This document shows positions 7,380 to 15,381 of a stretch of 15,646 nucleotides of DNA, in pieces. The translations under genes and the position numbers were made by a program. Positions within the stretch are counted from its first letter, which is position 1; each line of letters starts with the position of its first letter. Source of the DNA: PUPG01 sp964463915. Lineage in GTDB: Bacteria; Bacteroidota; Bacteroidia; Bacteroidales; UBA7960. The notes beneath the pieces were generated by a model, which was not told the origin of the DNA, did not search any database, and worked only from the letters and a program-made list of their open reading frames with translations. The stretch spans positions 1 to 15,646 of the forward strand of contig CAYXEH010000056.1 in NCBI GenBank assembly GCA_964463915.1, in the 5' to 3' direction.

Positions 7380-7437
7380 GGTTTGGGGGTTTTGGTTTTC
7401 CTGAAATAATGCAAAAAACATGCCGGGTGATTAAATG

Positions 7438-9141
7438 TCAGCGATTGCTGACACTGGTTTCCGGCGGTCTTACAATCAGTTGTTGTCCTGTATGTATTAA
7501 TGTGCCTTCCAGGTTATTCCATTCTTTTAGCCGGGCCACGGAAATCCGGTACCTGCTGGCAATGAACCCGAGTGTTTCTCCGCTGCGAACCACGTGCACA
7601 TTGGCATTATCTGAAGACGAACGGGGTGGTGCGGCTGGTGCCCTGACCACGATGCGCTGACCGGGACGTATCATTGTTCCACGGAGGTTATTTAGCTGCT
7701 GTATCTCCCTGATACTGGTGCTGTAACGCCGGGCAATACTTCCCAGCACATCCCCGCTTTGCACCACGTGAACGGTTGTTTCGGCCAGCTGGGCGGCCAT
7801 TTCCTCCTGCCTGATTTGTTCGGGTGTCCTGTAATTGTAGATGGTGTCTTCATTTGCCAGGAATAATCCGGTGTATTCCCTCGGGAGGCTCAGCACATAG
7901 GGGTTTTCTGCATGGTATGGAATGATGTTCTGCCTGAATGCCGGGTTCAGGTAGCGCAGTTCGTCCAGTGAAATATCGAGCAATTTGCTGATATTTCTCA
8001 GGCTGAGTTCCTGCTTAACCTGTATGGTATCCACGTCAAGATAGGAGTATTTTGGCGGGATGGTGTAGAGGTTGTGGGCTTCGGCGTGCTCCATCACATA
8101 AGTGATCGCAATAAAGGCCGGCACATAGTTCCGGGTTTCCCGGGGCAAAAAATGACGAATACTCCAGAAGTCTTTCACGCCGCCTGCCCGGCGGATGGCC
8201 CGGTTCACATTTCCCGAACCTGCGTTATAGGCCGCGATCACGAGAGACCAGTCTTCGTAAATATCGTACAGATCGTTCAGGTGTTCACAAGCGGCGATGG
8301 TGGCCCGCCGGGGGTCAGCCCTGTCGTCCACATAGCTGTCCACTTCCAGCCCGTAAACACGGCCGGTGTGGTACATAAACTGCCACAGGCCCGTTGCCCC
8401 TACCCAGGATCTTGCTGTGGGATTGAGCGCTGATTCCACCACGGCCAGGTATTTCATTTCCAGCGGGATATTATGGCGGTCGAGCTGCTCTTCGAACATC
8501 GGGAAAAACAATTCACCAAGGCCCATCATCCGTTCGGTCTGTTCACTGCGGCGATTGGCATACAGGTCAATGAAAGGTTCGACCTGTGCGTTGTAAACGA
8601 ATTCGAATGGGGACCTCGCATTCAGGGCATCCATACGGCGCTGGTAAACGGAGTCGGAAAAGGCCGGCACGAAATCAGGCGGGAAATTGTGTTTGCGGGG
8701 CTGTCCGGTATCTGCCCTTCGTTCTATGTTTTTAAAAACAGAGAGGGTGGCCAGGCTGTCGAGCATGGCCACGATGGGATCGTCCGGGGAGATCATCAAC
8801 GTGTCTGCTGGTGGTTGTTCACCGTTTCCCGGCGGTGGTGGCAGAGTCCCATGCGCTGTGGGTGCCATCCCGTGTTCCGGTGCCAGTGGCTCCGCATTGT
8901 GGAGAAGTGCCACCTCGCGTTCCGGTGCCGGCGGCTCCATGTTTTGAGGTGGTTGTTCCTCTTGCTCTGGAAGAACCACCTTGCGTTCTGATGCCGGGGG
9001 CTCCGCGTTTTGGAGAAGTGCCACCCCGTTGTTGGCTGGTGCCGGTGAATTTTGCGCCATCACAGTGTTCAATGCAAAGCATATAACAAATACGACCCCG
9101 AAAAAACGATGTAGATTGCTGAGTTTATTCTTTTTTTTCAT
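7438..9141 (-). CDS. mltD: MltD-type membrane-bound lytic transglycosylase with two LysM domains
   Basis: A 567-residue exported enzyme that cleaves the MurNAc–GlcNAc bond of peptidoglycan to form anhydro-MurNAc ends. From the start at 9141 there is a signal peptide ending NTVMAQ. A Pro/Glu-rich low-complexity stalk with imperfect repeats follows (about residues 40–105). The SLT/GH23 domain has the catalytic Glu in VVESALNP (about residue 236), GATGLWQFM (about 248–256) and AAYNAGSGNV (about 303–312), all standard motifs. A linker region contains LPRETRNYVPAF. Two C-terminal LysM domains follow: VHVVQSGDVLGSIARRY (from about residue 457) and VHVVRSGETLGFIASRY (from about residue 515). All key residues look intact. 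The upstream frame to 9168 adds nine residues before the signal peptide and is disfavoured. The start overlaps the tatA stop by 17 bases, implying translational coupling. I see no lipobox. Confidence 0.93.
   Translation of the reverse strand: MKKKNKLSNLHRFFGVVFVICFALNTVMAQNSPAPANNGVALLQNAEPPASERKVVLPEQEEQPPQNMEPPAPEREVALLHNAEPLAPEHGMAPTAHGTLPPPPGNGEQPPADTLMISPDDPIVAMLDSLATLSVFKNIERRADTGQPRKHNFPPDFVPAFSDSVYQRRMDALNARSPFEFVYNAQVEPFIDLYANRRSEQTERMMGLGELFFPMFEEQLDRHNIPLEMKYLAVVESALNPTARSWVGATGLWQFMYHTGRVYGLEVDSYVDDRADPRRATIAACEHLNDLYDIYEDWSLVIAAYNAGSGNVNRAIRRAGGVKDFWSIRHFLPRETRNYVPAFIAITYVMEHAEAHNLYTIPPKYSYLDVDTIQVKQELSLRNISKLLDISLDELRYLNPAFRQNIIPYHAENPYVLSLPREYTGLFLANEDTIYNYRTPEQIRQEEMAAQLAETTVHVVQSGDVLGSIARRYSTSIREIQQLNNLRGTMIRPGQRIVVRAPAAPPRSSSDNANVHVVRSGETLGFIASRYRISVARLKEWNNLEGTLIHTGQQLIVRPPETSVSNR
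8848..9021 (-). repeat. Imperfect Pro/Glu-rich coding repeats in the MltD stalk
   Basis: The stalk repeats a short unit of the type QNAEPPASERKVVLP / QNMEPPAPEREVALL / HNAEPLAPEHGMAP, with about 15–22 residues per unit. DNA copies share the core GTTCCGGTGCCNGNGGCTCC as read on the plus strand. It probably acts as a flexible spacer between membrane and catalytic domain. Unit length is irregular, so slippage or recombination is likely. Confidence 0.65.
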
Positions 9142-9328
9142 TACTGGATTTCTCCGCAGACTTTCCATCCTCTTCGTCTTCCTTTTGTGCGTTTTTAAAC
9201 TCTTTCATTCCTCTCCCCAGTCCGCGCATCAGTTCAGGAATCTTCCGGCCGCCAAACAGCAGCAGGATAATCAGTACCAGGACGATAATTTCTGTTGGTC
9301 CGGGTGAAAATAATAGTACGTGGTTCAT
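9125..9328 (-). CDS. tatA: Twin-arginine translocase subunit TatA
   Basis: A 67-residue protein with the classic TatA/E layout: a short N-terminus, one membrane helix (TEIIVLVLIILLLFGGRKIPE) containing the FGGRKIPEL hinge with its conserved Phe-Gly, then an amphipathic helix (LMRGLGRGMKEFKNA) and a charged, unstructured tail. TatA oligomers form the pore through which folded Tat substrates cross the inner membrane. The length suits TatA/E better than the longer TatB, though Bacteroidota often have only TatA-type subunits. tatC is not in the window. The gene's last codons overlap the MltD start. The 368-bp region upstream holds repeats and hairpins rather than an obvious promoter. Confidence 0.92.
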   Translation of the reverse strand: MNHVLLFSPGPTEIIVLVLIILLLFGGRKIPELMRGLGRGMKEFKNAQKEDEEDGKSAEKSSNEKKE

Positions 9329-9362
9329 GTTTGTAAGGTTTGTCGGCGCTAATGCACCTCTG

Positions 9363-9442
9363 TTAGTAACGTGTGATCCTTTCGGAATCAGTTTGGGTTG
9401 GTGGCGCCTCCTGTGTTAGTAAAGGGGGACCCCTTCGGGGTC
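9363..9442. repeat. Duplicated hairpin element upstream of tatA
   Basis: Two related copies lie 53 bp apart, each beginning TTAGTAA (9363 and 9416). Each then carries a hairpin with loop TTC: an imperfect one at 9375–9389 (GATCCT/GGAATC) and a perfect 6-bp one at 9428–9442 (GACCCC/GGGGTC). At the third stem position the copies differ by a compensatory change (T–A against C–G), which suggests the stem matters. Neither is followed by a T-run on either strand, so a normal terminator is unlikely. Confidence 0.6.
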
Positions 9443-9447
9443 AAGCC

Positions 9448-9600
9448 AACCAGCAACTAACAACCATCCGGGCTGTTTCCCAAGCCATTGGCAGCTTTCC
9501 CATCACTTCGCCCATGAGAACCAACAACCAACAACTGGGTAACCCGTTTACCAGCCCGTTAGTCTTTACCGATCCCTCTGCCCATGAGAACCAGCAACCA
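9448..9600 (+). repeat. Intergenic copies of the FemAB 63-bp repeat
   Basis: The repeat begins at 9448 (AACCAGCAAC) with a degenerate 71–78-bp unit, followed by a clearer unit at 9526–9588 (AACCAACAACTGGGTAACCC to CATGAG) and the start of a third at 9589. The clear unit shares with the FemAB copies AACCAACAAC, ACCCGTTT, CCAGCCCG and the terminal CATGAG, and phased this way it is also 63 bp. The plus-strand frame over 9373–9642 (GTG start) reads NQQL…, NQQLGNPFTSPLVFTDPSAHE and NQQP in one frame, echoing the FemAB peptide NQQLRDPFASPTDSYPHSV. I see no start signal or protein family for that frame, so I do not call it a gene. Confidence 0.8.
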
Positions 9601-9696
9601 AACTTCTACTACAAACCTACATGTTTTTTCCCAATCCTATAATCTTCCCGAAAAATTTTGTTTTTCTTCCGGGTTTGCTGCTGGTGGTTGGCTTAA

Positions 9697-10932
9697 CTAT
9701 TGCTGCCGGGCGATCCACGTGGTGGGGTTTTGCTTTTCATTTCCTTTCCAGATCTCAAGGTGGAGGGCTGTTCTGGCTTCCTGCTGGTTGGTTCCTACCA
9801 CACCGAGTTCTTCCCTGGCGGATACTTCCTGGCCTTTGGTGACAAATACCTCCGACAGGTTTGAATATACGCTGAGGTATTCGCCGTGGCGTATGATGAC
9901 TGCATAAACCCCGCCCGGCACAGAGATGACCCGTGAAACGGTGCCGTCAAAGATTGTCCTGGCATTGGCCCCTTCGGAGGTGCTGATGTCAATGCCGTTG
10001 TTGGAAATCCTGATGCCGGGCAACACGGGGTGAGACTGCTCACCGAAACTGCTGGTGATGACGCCCCGCTCCAGGGGCCAGGGCAACCGGCCCTTGTTGC
10101 TGGCAAAATTATCTGACAGCAGCTGTTCTTCCGGGGTCAGTGCAAACATGTCAGTGGTTTCACGTCCTTCGGCTTCTGCTTTATCTTGTGCCTGACGCCG
10201 CTCTTCTGCAATGATACGACGGATGGAGTTTTCCAGTTCCTGGGCCTGCTGTTGTTGCTCACGGAGTTGCTGACGCAGGGTATCTTCTTCTTGTTTAAGC
10301 TGGGATACGGTTTTTTCCTGCCGTGCCTGCTCCCTGGCAAGCTCGCTTACCTCCTCACGCTGGCGTGCCAGCAGGGTTTGCTGCCTTTCTCTTTCCTCTT
10401 CCATTTCCGTGATTTGCATGGCAATGGTTTCACGGGTTTCCTGGATTTTTTCTGCCTGCTGACGGCGATGACGTGCATATTGCTGCAAGTAACGCATCCG
10501 GAGATAAGCCTGATTAAAGTTGGATGAAGAGAAGATAAACATCAAACGCTGATAGGCATCCCGGTTGCGGGCAGCATGCCGCACCATTTGGGCATACGAT
10601 TCTTTCAGCTCTTCCAGTTCATCTTCGAGCCGTGTCACGGAAACTGAAAGACTGTCGATGCGGCGATCGATATACCGGATCTCATCCTGAATGGTGGAAA
10701 GCAGTTCCCGTCGCCTTTCCATCTGGTTGTTCAGCATCACCAGTTCGTTGACGTTTGTTTCTGTCGTTTGCCGGGTCTCTTCCAGCAGCTGGTTGGTCAT
10801 GCGGATTTCTTTCTCCAGGACCTCTTTGTTTTGTTCCAGTTCTTCACGGGTTTGGGCTCCTGCCTGCTGAAACAGCACACATATGAGAAATATTGCAGAA
10901 ACGAAAGATCGGTATCCTGTCCTTTTATTCAT
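9697..10932 (-). CDS. EnvC-like murein hydrolase activator (degenerate M23/LytM)
   Basis: A 411-residue exported protein: signal peptide 1–26 (ending QQAGAQ), a long coiled coil at about 27–255 rich in Glu, Gln and Arg, then a C-terminal LytM/M23 domain at about 282–409. The LytM fold is clear (GRLPWPLERGVITSSFGEQ, GTVSRVISVPGG, YAVIIRHGEYLSVYSNL, LHLEIWKGNEKQNPTTW), but the zinc and catalytic residues are degraded. The HxxxD motif reads N311-x-x-x-D315, the usual Tyr-x-His is YSN, and HxH is A389-L-H391. This matches EnvC-type activators, which do not cut peptidoglycan but switch on N-acetylmuramoyl-L-alanine amidases at division sites. It lies 78 bp downstream of DUF4292 on the same strand and probably belongs to the dut operon. 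No amidase gene is in the window. Confidence 0.9.
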   Translation of the reverse strand: MNKRTGYRSFVSAIFLICVLFQQAGAQTREELEQNKEVLEKEIRMTNQLLEETRQTTETNVNELVMLNNQMERRRELLSTIQDEIRYIDRRIDSLSVSVTRLEDELEELKESYAQMVRHAARNRDAYQRLMFIFSSSNFNQAYLRMRYLQQYARHRRQQAEKIQETRETIAMQITEMEEERERQQTLLARQREEVSELAREQARQEKTVSQLKQEEDTLRQQLREQQQQAQELENSIRRIIAEERRQAQDKAEAEGRETTDMFALTPEEQLLSDNFASNKGRLPWPLERGVITSSFGEQSHPVLPGIRISNNGIDISTSEGANARTIFDGTVSRVISVPGGVYAVIIRHGEYLSVYSNLSEVFVTKGQEVSAREELGVVGTNQQEARTALHLEIWKGNEKQNPTTWIARQQ

Positions 10933-11010
10933 TATCTCAATCTTTTACCCATTCTATCTCAACAGATCAAATCATTGTATTTTCCGGGGAACTCCAAAAA
11001 CATTGCTGCA

Positions 11011-11781
11011 TCAGTTGTTTAACGGGGTGTAACTGTCCGGCACAGAAAAAGAAATAGACTGGGGCTGGTTGATGGACGACCTGTTATATCTGACAGACAA
11101 TTCCGAAAGTGTATTCCCTTCTGTGAGTGTGAGCACCAGTTCCTGCGGCAATTCCTGCCCTTCCAGCTCCTGGTGGCGGTTGTAGGTGGCGCGGATGCTG
11201 ATGTTTGCCTGCTGGTCAAGCACATGATTTTCTTTGATTCTATAAGAAACAGGATCAAGCAGGATGTTTTGCTGGACTGAACCCCGCCTTTTTAGCAGCA
11301 ACTGTTCTTGTTGCATCGATAACTCGTAATTTTCCTCAGGAGAACGGGAAAAATTATTGCCTACCAACAGGGCCTGCAGCATATTATAATCCATGCGCGT
11401 ATTCAGCAGGGTGTTCAGGTAATCCACATCTCCCTCAAAATAAGTGCCTTCCATCCGGTTTACAAAATGGACGGAATCAGGGGTAACCAGCAGCCTCGCA
11501 AGCTCAATCCCCAGTATGGGGGCAACGGAGATATAGATGGCAGAATCTTTTTTGATGCGAATGTTGCCGCTGACACTGTAGTTACTGTCGTCAATATTGG
11601 CATTGCCGGAAAATCGGGTGGAGAAAAAATCAAACGTCGCTTCCTTTTCAGCCATGGAAGACATTGCTCTTGAGGCGTTGTGATCAATCACTTCGGGTTC
11701 CGGGCTAACTACTTCCTTTACAGGACCACAGGCGGCCATGGTTGCCACAACTATCAGCAGGATTAATCTGGATTGTTTCAA
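11011..11781 (-). CDS. DUF4292 family lipoprotein
   Basis: A 256-residue predicted lipoprotein. The signal MKQSRLILLIVVATMAAC gives a lipobox with Cys18. Family-like features follow: FDFFSTRFSGNANIDDSNYSVSGNIRIKKDSAIYISVAP (about residues 50–88), LGIELARLLVTPDSVHFVNR, then LNTLLNTRMDYNMLQALLVGN, and beta-rich C-terminal strands. The layout recalls the LolA/LolB-like fold that binds lipoprotein acyl chains, but I infer this only from fold-like appearance; the family has no proven function that I know of. It follows the TPR lipoprotein gene by 18 bp and precedes the EnvC-like gene. Confidence 0.85.
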   Translation of the reverse strand: MKQSRLILLIVVATMAACGPVKEVVSPEPEVIDHNASRAMSSMAEKEATFDFFSTRFSGNANIDDSNYSVSGNIRIKKDSAIYISVAPILGIELARLLVTPDSVHFVNRMEGTYFEGDVDYLNTLLNTRMDYNMLQALLVGNNFSRSPEENYELSMQQEQLLLKRRGSVQQNILLDPVSYRIKENHVLDQQANISIRATYNRHQELEGQELPQELVLTLTEGNTLSELSVRYNRSSINQPQSISFSVPDSYTPLNN

Positions 11782-11799
11782 TGCGATTCAGGTTTAACT

Positions 11800-13557
11800 T
11801 TATTCATACAACGTATGATCCTCGATTTTCTTATTAAGGAATTCGGAGCCACTGCCTTTTTCCTTTGCTTTTTCCCAGTACTCCAGTGCCTTATCCCTCT
11901 CTCCGAGCTGATAAAGTACGTCTCCGTAGTGTTCCAGGGTATCTGCCGAGGGCTCTTCCGCTGTTTCAATGGCTTTTTGGATCCACTCTTTGGCTTCTTC
12001 AAAATCACCCATCTGGTATTTTATCCATCCATAGGTGTCCTGAAAAGCCGGATTGTCGGGCTCGAAGCGGTTTGCCATCTCCGCCATCTGAAGCGCTTCG
12101 TCCAGCCTTTCTTTTCTTTCGGCCAGATGGAAGCTGTAGTTGTTCAGGGCTGTGGCATTCCGGGGGTTATGTTCAATAGCCCGTTCGTAATATTGATCAG
12201 ATTGCTGATGATCCTTTAGCTGATAATAAGCATCGCCCAGCATGGTGAAAAAATCTTCCTTCAGGTCGTTGTCATCTACAATCAGGGCCAGGCCATATTC
12301 GAGCGAGGAAACCGCTTCTTCATAATTGCCAAGTTGCAGGTAGGCCAATCCGTTAAAAAAGAAAAGAATGGGTTGCTCCAGGAAATATTCCAGGGCTTCT
12401 TCTGAATGGTCGCGAAGGGCCTCATAATCTGAAAGCCTGAGGCTGATGCCCAGAATCTGTTCCCAGGCTCCAAGGCTGGAAGGATCCAGATCGGTTCCTT
12501 TAAGATACTGTGCTCTTGCGGTTTCATGCATCCCGTTCATATTCAGCATGTCGCCGAAGATGAAAAAGGCTTCGGGGTTTTCCGGGTGGGTGTCGGCAAG
12601 TATCTGCCCCAGTTCCATGGCCTGGTCCAGGTAGGTTTCCTTCTCACCGGCGGCCTGAAGATAGGTGTAAATGATCCGGGCTTTGTTTTCGATATCCAGT
12701 TCGCGTGACCGGAAGGCTACCCTCAGGTAGGAAAATGCTTCTTCGTGGTCTCCTTGCTGGTGGTAAAAGTCTGCATGTAACAAGTGAACAAGATGGTGAT
12801 CCGGGGCGATTTCTTTCATCTGAACGAGCACCTCTTTGGCCTCTTCATGACGATCGGAATCCATATAAAGGTCAACCAGCAGTTCGTAAAAAAACAATTC
12901 TTCCGGAAACATTTTAATGTTTTTTTGGGCCTCTTCGATGGCTTCCTTCATCTTACCCTGTGTGATCAGGATTCGCTCTTTTTGCATGCTGGTTTCCCTG
13001 GATGGCCCCTGAAGGGATTCAATATGCTCAAGCACCTCAAGGGCTTTGTCATATTGTTCATCCCGGAGGTAAGCATTGAGCAGTTTCTCCCGGAGATCCA
13101 ACTGTTCCGGGTGTTCGCGTGCCAGGGCTTCATGTATCTCAATGGCTTTTCCCTGTTCTTCTTTCAGCGTATAGACATCCGCCAGTACCATCTGGTAACG
13201 CATGTTTTGCGGATCCAGTGAGGTGGCGGTTTGTGCGTACTTCAGCGCATCTTCATACTCGCCGCTTTGCGCATGCAGTCTGGCCAGCTCATAATGGGCT
13301 GCATCGTTGGACGGGTCTTTCTGGATGGCATCGTGGTACAGGGTGATGGCCTTTGAGTTGTTGTCAAGCATTTTCTGGCGGCTGGCGTCAATGAGCAGGG
13401 CGGTGCTTTGCAGGCGATCCTGCTCCGATACCTCTTTGTTTGTTTCCTGCTTTTTTTCTTCCGGCGGATCGTCAGAAGCCACTTGTTCCCTGGCGGTACC
13501 GCAGCCAGTGATGAACACGGTAAAGGCAATGATAATTATCCGGTGTAGGTATTGCAT
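11800..13557 (-). CDS. TPR-repeat lipoprotein
   Basis: A 585-residue predicted lipoprotein with a signal ending FITGC (Cys19), a short charged linker and tetratricopeptide repeats over nearly the whole of residues 50–575. Clear TPR units include ITLYHDAIQKDPSNDAAHYE, DALKYAQTATSLDPQNMRYQ, DQYYERAIEHNPRNATALNN and EALQMAEMANRFEPDNPAFQ, with about a dozen units in total. TPR arrays are protein-binding scaffolds; here it would act in the periplasm, anchored to a membrane. It starts 9 bp after the dut stop and is followed by DUF4292 after 18 bp, so it is surely cotranscribed with them. The specific partner is unknown. The base and codon use looks like its neighbours. Confidence 0.88.
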   Translation of the reverse strand: MQYLHRIIIIAFTVFITGCGTAREQVASDDPPEEKKQETNKEVSEQDRLQSTALLIDASRQKMLDNNSKAITLYHDAIQKDPSNDAAHYELARLHAQSGEYEDALKYAQTATSLDPQNMRYQMVLADVYTLKEEQGKAIEIHEALAREHPEQLDLREKLLNAYLRDEQYDKALEVLEHIESLQGPSRETSMQKERILITQGKMKEAIEEAQKNIKMFPEELFFYELLVDLYMDSDRHEEAKEVLVQMKEIAPDHHLVHLLHADFYHQQGDHEEAFSYLRVAFRSRELDIENKARIIYTYLQAAGEKETYLDQAMELGQILADTHPENPEAFFIFGDMLNMNGMHETARAQYLKGTDLDPSSLGAWEQILGISLRLSDYEALRDHSEEALEYFLEQPILFFFNGLAYLQLGNYEEAVSSLEYGLALIVDDNDLKEDFFTMLGDAYYQLKDHQQSDQYYERAIEHNPRNATALNNYSFHLAERKERLDEALQMAEMANRFEPDNPAFQDTYGWIKYQMGDFEEAKEWIQKAIETAEEPSADTLEHYGDVLYQLGERDKALEYWEKAKEKGSGSEFLNKKIEDHTLYE

Positions 13558-13566
13558 GCTCGTTGT

Positions 13567-14001
13567 TTATTTGTTCCCCGTATGACCAAATCCTCCGTCG
13601 CCGCGCACCGTTTCACTCAGTGATTCGGCCGGTTTCAGCATGGCCCTTTCGTGGCGTGCGATGATCATTTGTGCGATCCGGTCTCCGTGTTGTATTTCGT
13701 AATCCTCATTGGAAAGGTTTACCATAATTACCCGGATCTCTCCCCTGTAGTCGGCATCGATGGTGCCCGGGGTGTTCAGCACCGTGATTCCCTTTTTGGC
13801 GGCAAGGCCACTGCGTGGTCTTACCTGGGCCTCGAAGCCGGCAGGCAGTTCGATGAATAGGCCTGTCCCGATCATACAGCGCTGAAGCGGTTGTAAAACA
13901 ATGGGGGCCGGAATGTTTGCCCGGAGATCCATCCCGGCAGAAAAATCTGTCGCATATTCGGGAAGGGGGTTGTCAGACTGGTTTACGATCTTGATTTCCA
14001 T
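13567..14001 (-). CDS. dut: dUTP diphosphatase
   Basis: A 144-residue trimeric dUTPase, which hydrolyses dUTP to dUMP and diphosphate, keeping uracil out of DNA and feeding thymidylate synthesis. All five motifs are present: AGMDL (22–26), RPRSGLA (61–67), GTIDADYRGEI (79–89, with the catalytic Asp and the uracil-pocket Tyr), GDRIAQM (106–112) and the C-terminal RGDGGFGHTG (133–142) with its Phe. Length is typical. It is the first gene of a minus-strand operon, and a -7 box lies 37 bp before its ATG. Confidence 0.97.
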   Translation of the reverse strand: MEIKIVNQSDNPLPEYATDFSAGMDLRANIPAPIVLQPLQRCMIGTGLFIELPAGFEAQVRPRSGLAAKKGITVLNTPGTIDADYRGEIRVIMVNLSNEDYEIQHGDRIAQMIIARHERAMLKPAESLSETVRGDGGFGHTGNK

Positions 14002-14038
14002 AAGAAAAGCAGCTGAGTGTCTAAGTTACAGTTGGGTG

Positions 14039-14046
14039 CAAAGGTA
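14039..14046 (-). promoter_or_regulatory. Bacteroidota -7 box upstream of dut
   Basis: Read on the minus strand, TACCTTTG matches TAnnTTTG exactly. The -33 region is weaker, with GTTTC about 17 bases upstream. The box is 37 bp before the dut ATG, so it probably drives dut–TPR–DUF4292 and perhaps the EnvC-like gene. Confidence 0.65.
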
Positions 14047-14103
14047 CTTAAAAAGAGTTGAAACACCGCAGGGAAACAGTGAGATGGGGTCGGCTTTGGA
14101 TAA

Positions 14104-15354
14104 CTACTCTTCGGTTCCTGCCAGTAACCGTTGGCCGGAGATCTCATCCATGAAAAGGATGTTTTCCAGCCTCCGCACGAATGGTGTGACGTCCCGGTTG
14201 GTGTTGGTGAGAATGATAAGGGTGGCATTGTCTTCCACATACCGCCGGAAGCTGGTGCGAAAGCCGTTCCAGCGACCCGGGTGGTATACCACTTTTTTGT
14301 CCAGGAAAGTTTGCAGCCGCCATCCCATCCCGTACCTCACGGGGTTATTGTTTGCCAGGCGGGTGTAGTCTGAGGCTTCTTTCCACCGGTGCTCCGGTAG
14401 CAATTCCCCGTTGTTGATCGCCCTCTCCCAGGTATAAAGGTCAATGATGTTGGAATAAATGCCTTTGTCGCCCATTACACCATCGTGATCCACGTCGGGG
14501 ATCAGCAGGTGGGCTCTTCCCCAGCGCCGGAATCCGTATGCCCGGTCACTCCTGGCCTGTTTATGGCTGTGCAGGTCATAGGCAAAAGTGTTGGGCATGC
14601 CCAGCGGGTCGAAAATATGTTCCTTCAGAAAATCAGCATAGCTTTTCCCGGAAACCCTTTCTATGAGGAGGCCGAGGAAGGCATAACCGGTGTTGGAATA
14701 CCCAAAGCGGGTTCCCGGCCGGAAATTCAGCCCGCTTTGATGGCGAACGAACAGCTCCAGCATGTCCTCGTTGTCAGGCGGCGTTTCCTGTTTCCAGTAA
14801 CGCTCCACCAGGTACATATAATTGTGCAGGCCGGAGGTGTGGGTCAGGAGCATCCGGACGGTGATATCCTCATAGGGAAACTCCGGGATGTATGTTTTGA
14901 CTGGATCGTCAATATTCAGCCTGCCTTTTTCCTGAAGAAGCAATACGGCGGCAGCGGTAAATGTCTTGCTGATGCTGGCAATCTGAAAGGGGGTTTCGGG
15001 ATTCAGCGGGGTATTGTTGCGGAAGTCGGCAAAGCCGAAACTTCTGCTGAAAAGTATCGTTTCGTCCTTGGCCAGCAGTACTGTTCCGTTGAAGTTGTGC
15101 TGAAGCAGCAATTCGGTAATGGTATCCCGGTAAAACAGCAGGTCATCGTCCGAAAAGGCCGGGGCGATGGTGTCTTCCTCAAAGACCTTTTCTTTGGGCA
15201 GATCATAGGTGGCAAAATCAGACTGGGCAATGAAGGATACCATTCCCAGGCTTATGAGAAGGAAGACAAAATTGCCGGAAAAGCCTGGACGCAATCCTCT
15301 GCGCTTGAGAAATGTGAGAAAAGAAGTGAGTATCCTTTTGTAGGTATGGCGCAT
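14104..15354 (-). CDS. Serine hydrolase of the class C beta-lactamase/PBP4*-like family
   Basis: A 416-residue membrane-anchored serine hydrolase. With the start at 15354, residues 1–43 form a basic N-terminus and a hydrophobic segment (NFVFLLISLGMVSFIA), either an uncleaved anchor or a signal peptide. Catalytic motifs are intact: SISK (S127, K130), YSN (Y219, N221) and a final HPG (H358). Around them are the family stretches GFADFRNNTPLNPETPFQIAS, MLLTHTSGL and RFGYSNTGYAFLGLLIE. Such proteins act as esterases, D-amino-acid peptidases or DD-carboxypeptidase-like enzymes. Substrate cannot be predicted, and antibiotic hydrolysis should not be assumed. The frame extends to an ATG at 15402, but an exact -7 promoter box lies between that and 15354, favouring the shorter start. 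It ends 102 bp before dut, separated by the dut promoter. Confidence 0.88.
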   Translation of the reverse strand: MRHTYKRILTSFLTFLKRRGLRPGFSGNFVFLLISLGMVSFIAQSDFATYDLPKEKVFEEDTIAPAFSDDDLLFYRDTITELLLQHNFNGTVLLAKDETILFSRSFGFADFRNNTPLNPETPFQIASISKTFTAAAVLLLQEKGRLNIDDPVKTYIPEFPYEDITVRMLLTHTSGLHNYMYLVERYWKQETPPDNEDMLELFVRHQSGLNFRPGTRFGYSNTGYAFLGLLIERVSGKSYADFLKEHIFDPLGMPNTFAYDLHSHKQARSDRAYGFRRWGRAHLLIPDVDHDGVMGDKGIYSNIIDLYTWERAINNGELLPEHRWKEASDYTRLANNNPVRYGMGWRLQTFLDKKVVYHPGRWNGFRTSFRRYVEDNATLIILTNTNRDVTPFVRRLENILFMDEISGQRLLAGTEE

Positions 15355-15373
15355 ATAGTCACTATTGGCTATG

Positions 15374-15381
15374 CAAAAATA
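15374..15381 (-). promoter_or_regulatory. Bacteroidota -7 box upstream of the serine hydrolase
   Basis: Read on the minus strand, TATTTTTG fits TAnnTTTG exactly and sits 19 bp before the ATG at 15354, giving a short leader. No clear TTTG -33 box is seen. It argues against the upstream ATG at 15402. The remaining 15382–15538 holds nothing I recognise. Confidence 0.5.

Noticed and set aside
9428..9442. Rho-independent terminator for the EnvC-like gene
   Set aside because: The stem is good but there is no T-run on the minus-strand side, and it lies about 255 bp from the stop codon.
9448..9600. CRISPR array
   Set aside because: Units are 63–78 bp, contiguous and degenerate, without a short conserved repeat alternating with unique spacers, and no cas genes are nearby.
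9373..9642. Plus-strand 89-codon frame over the intergenic repeats as a gene
   Set aside because: GTG start with no visible initiation signal, composition set by the repeats, and orientation opposite to its neighbours; kept as a repeat and a finding instead.
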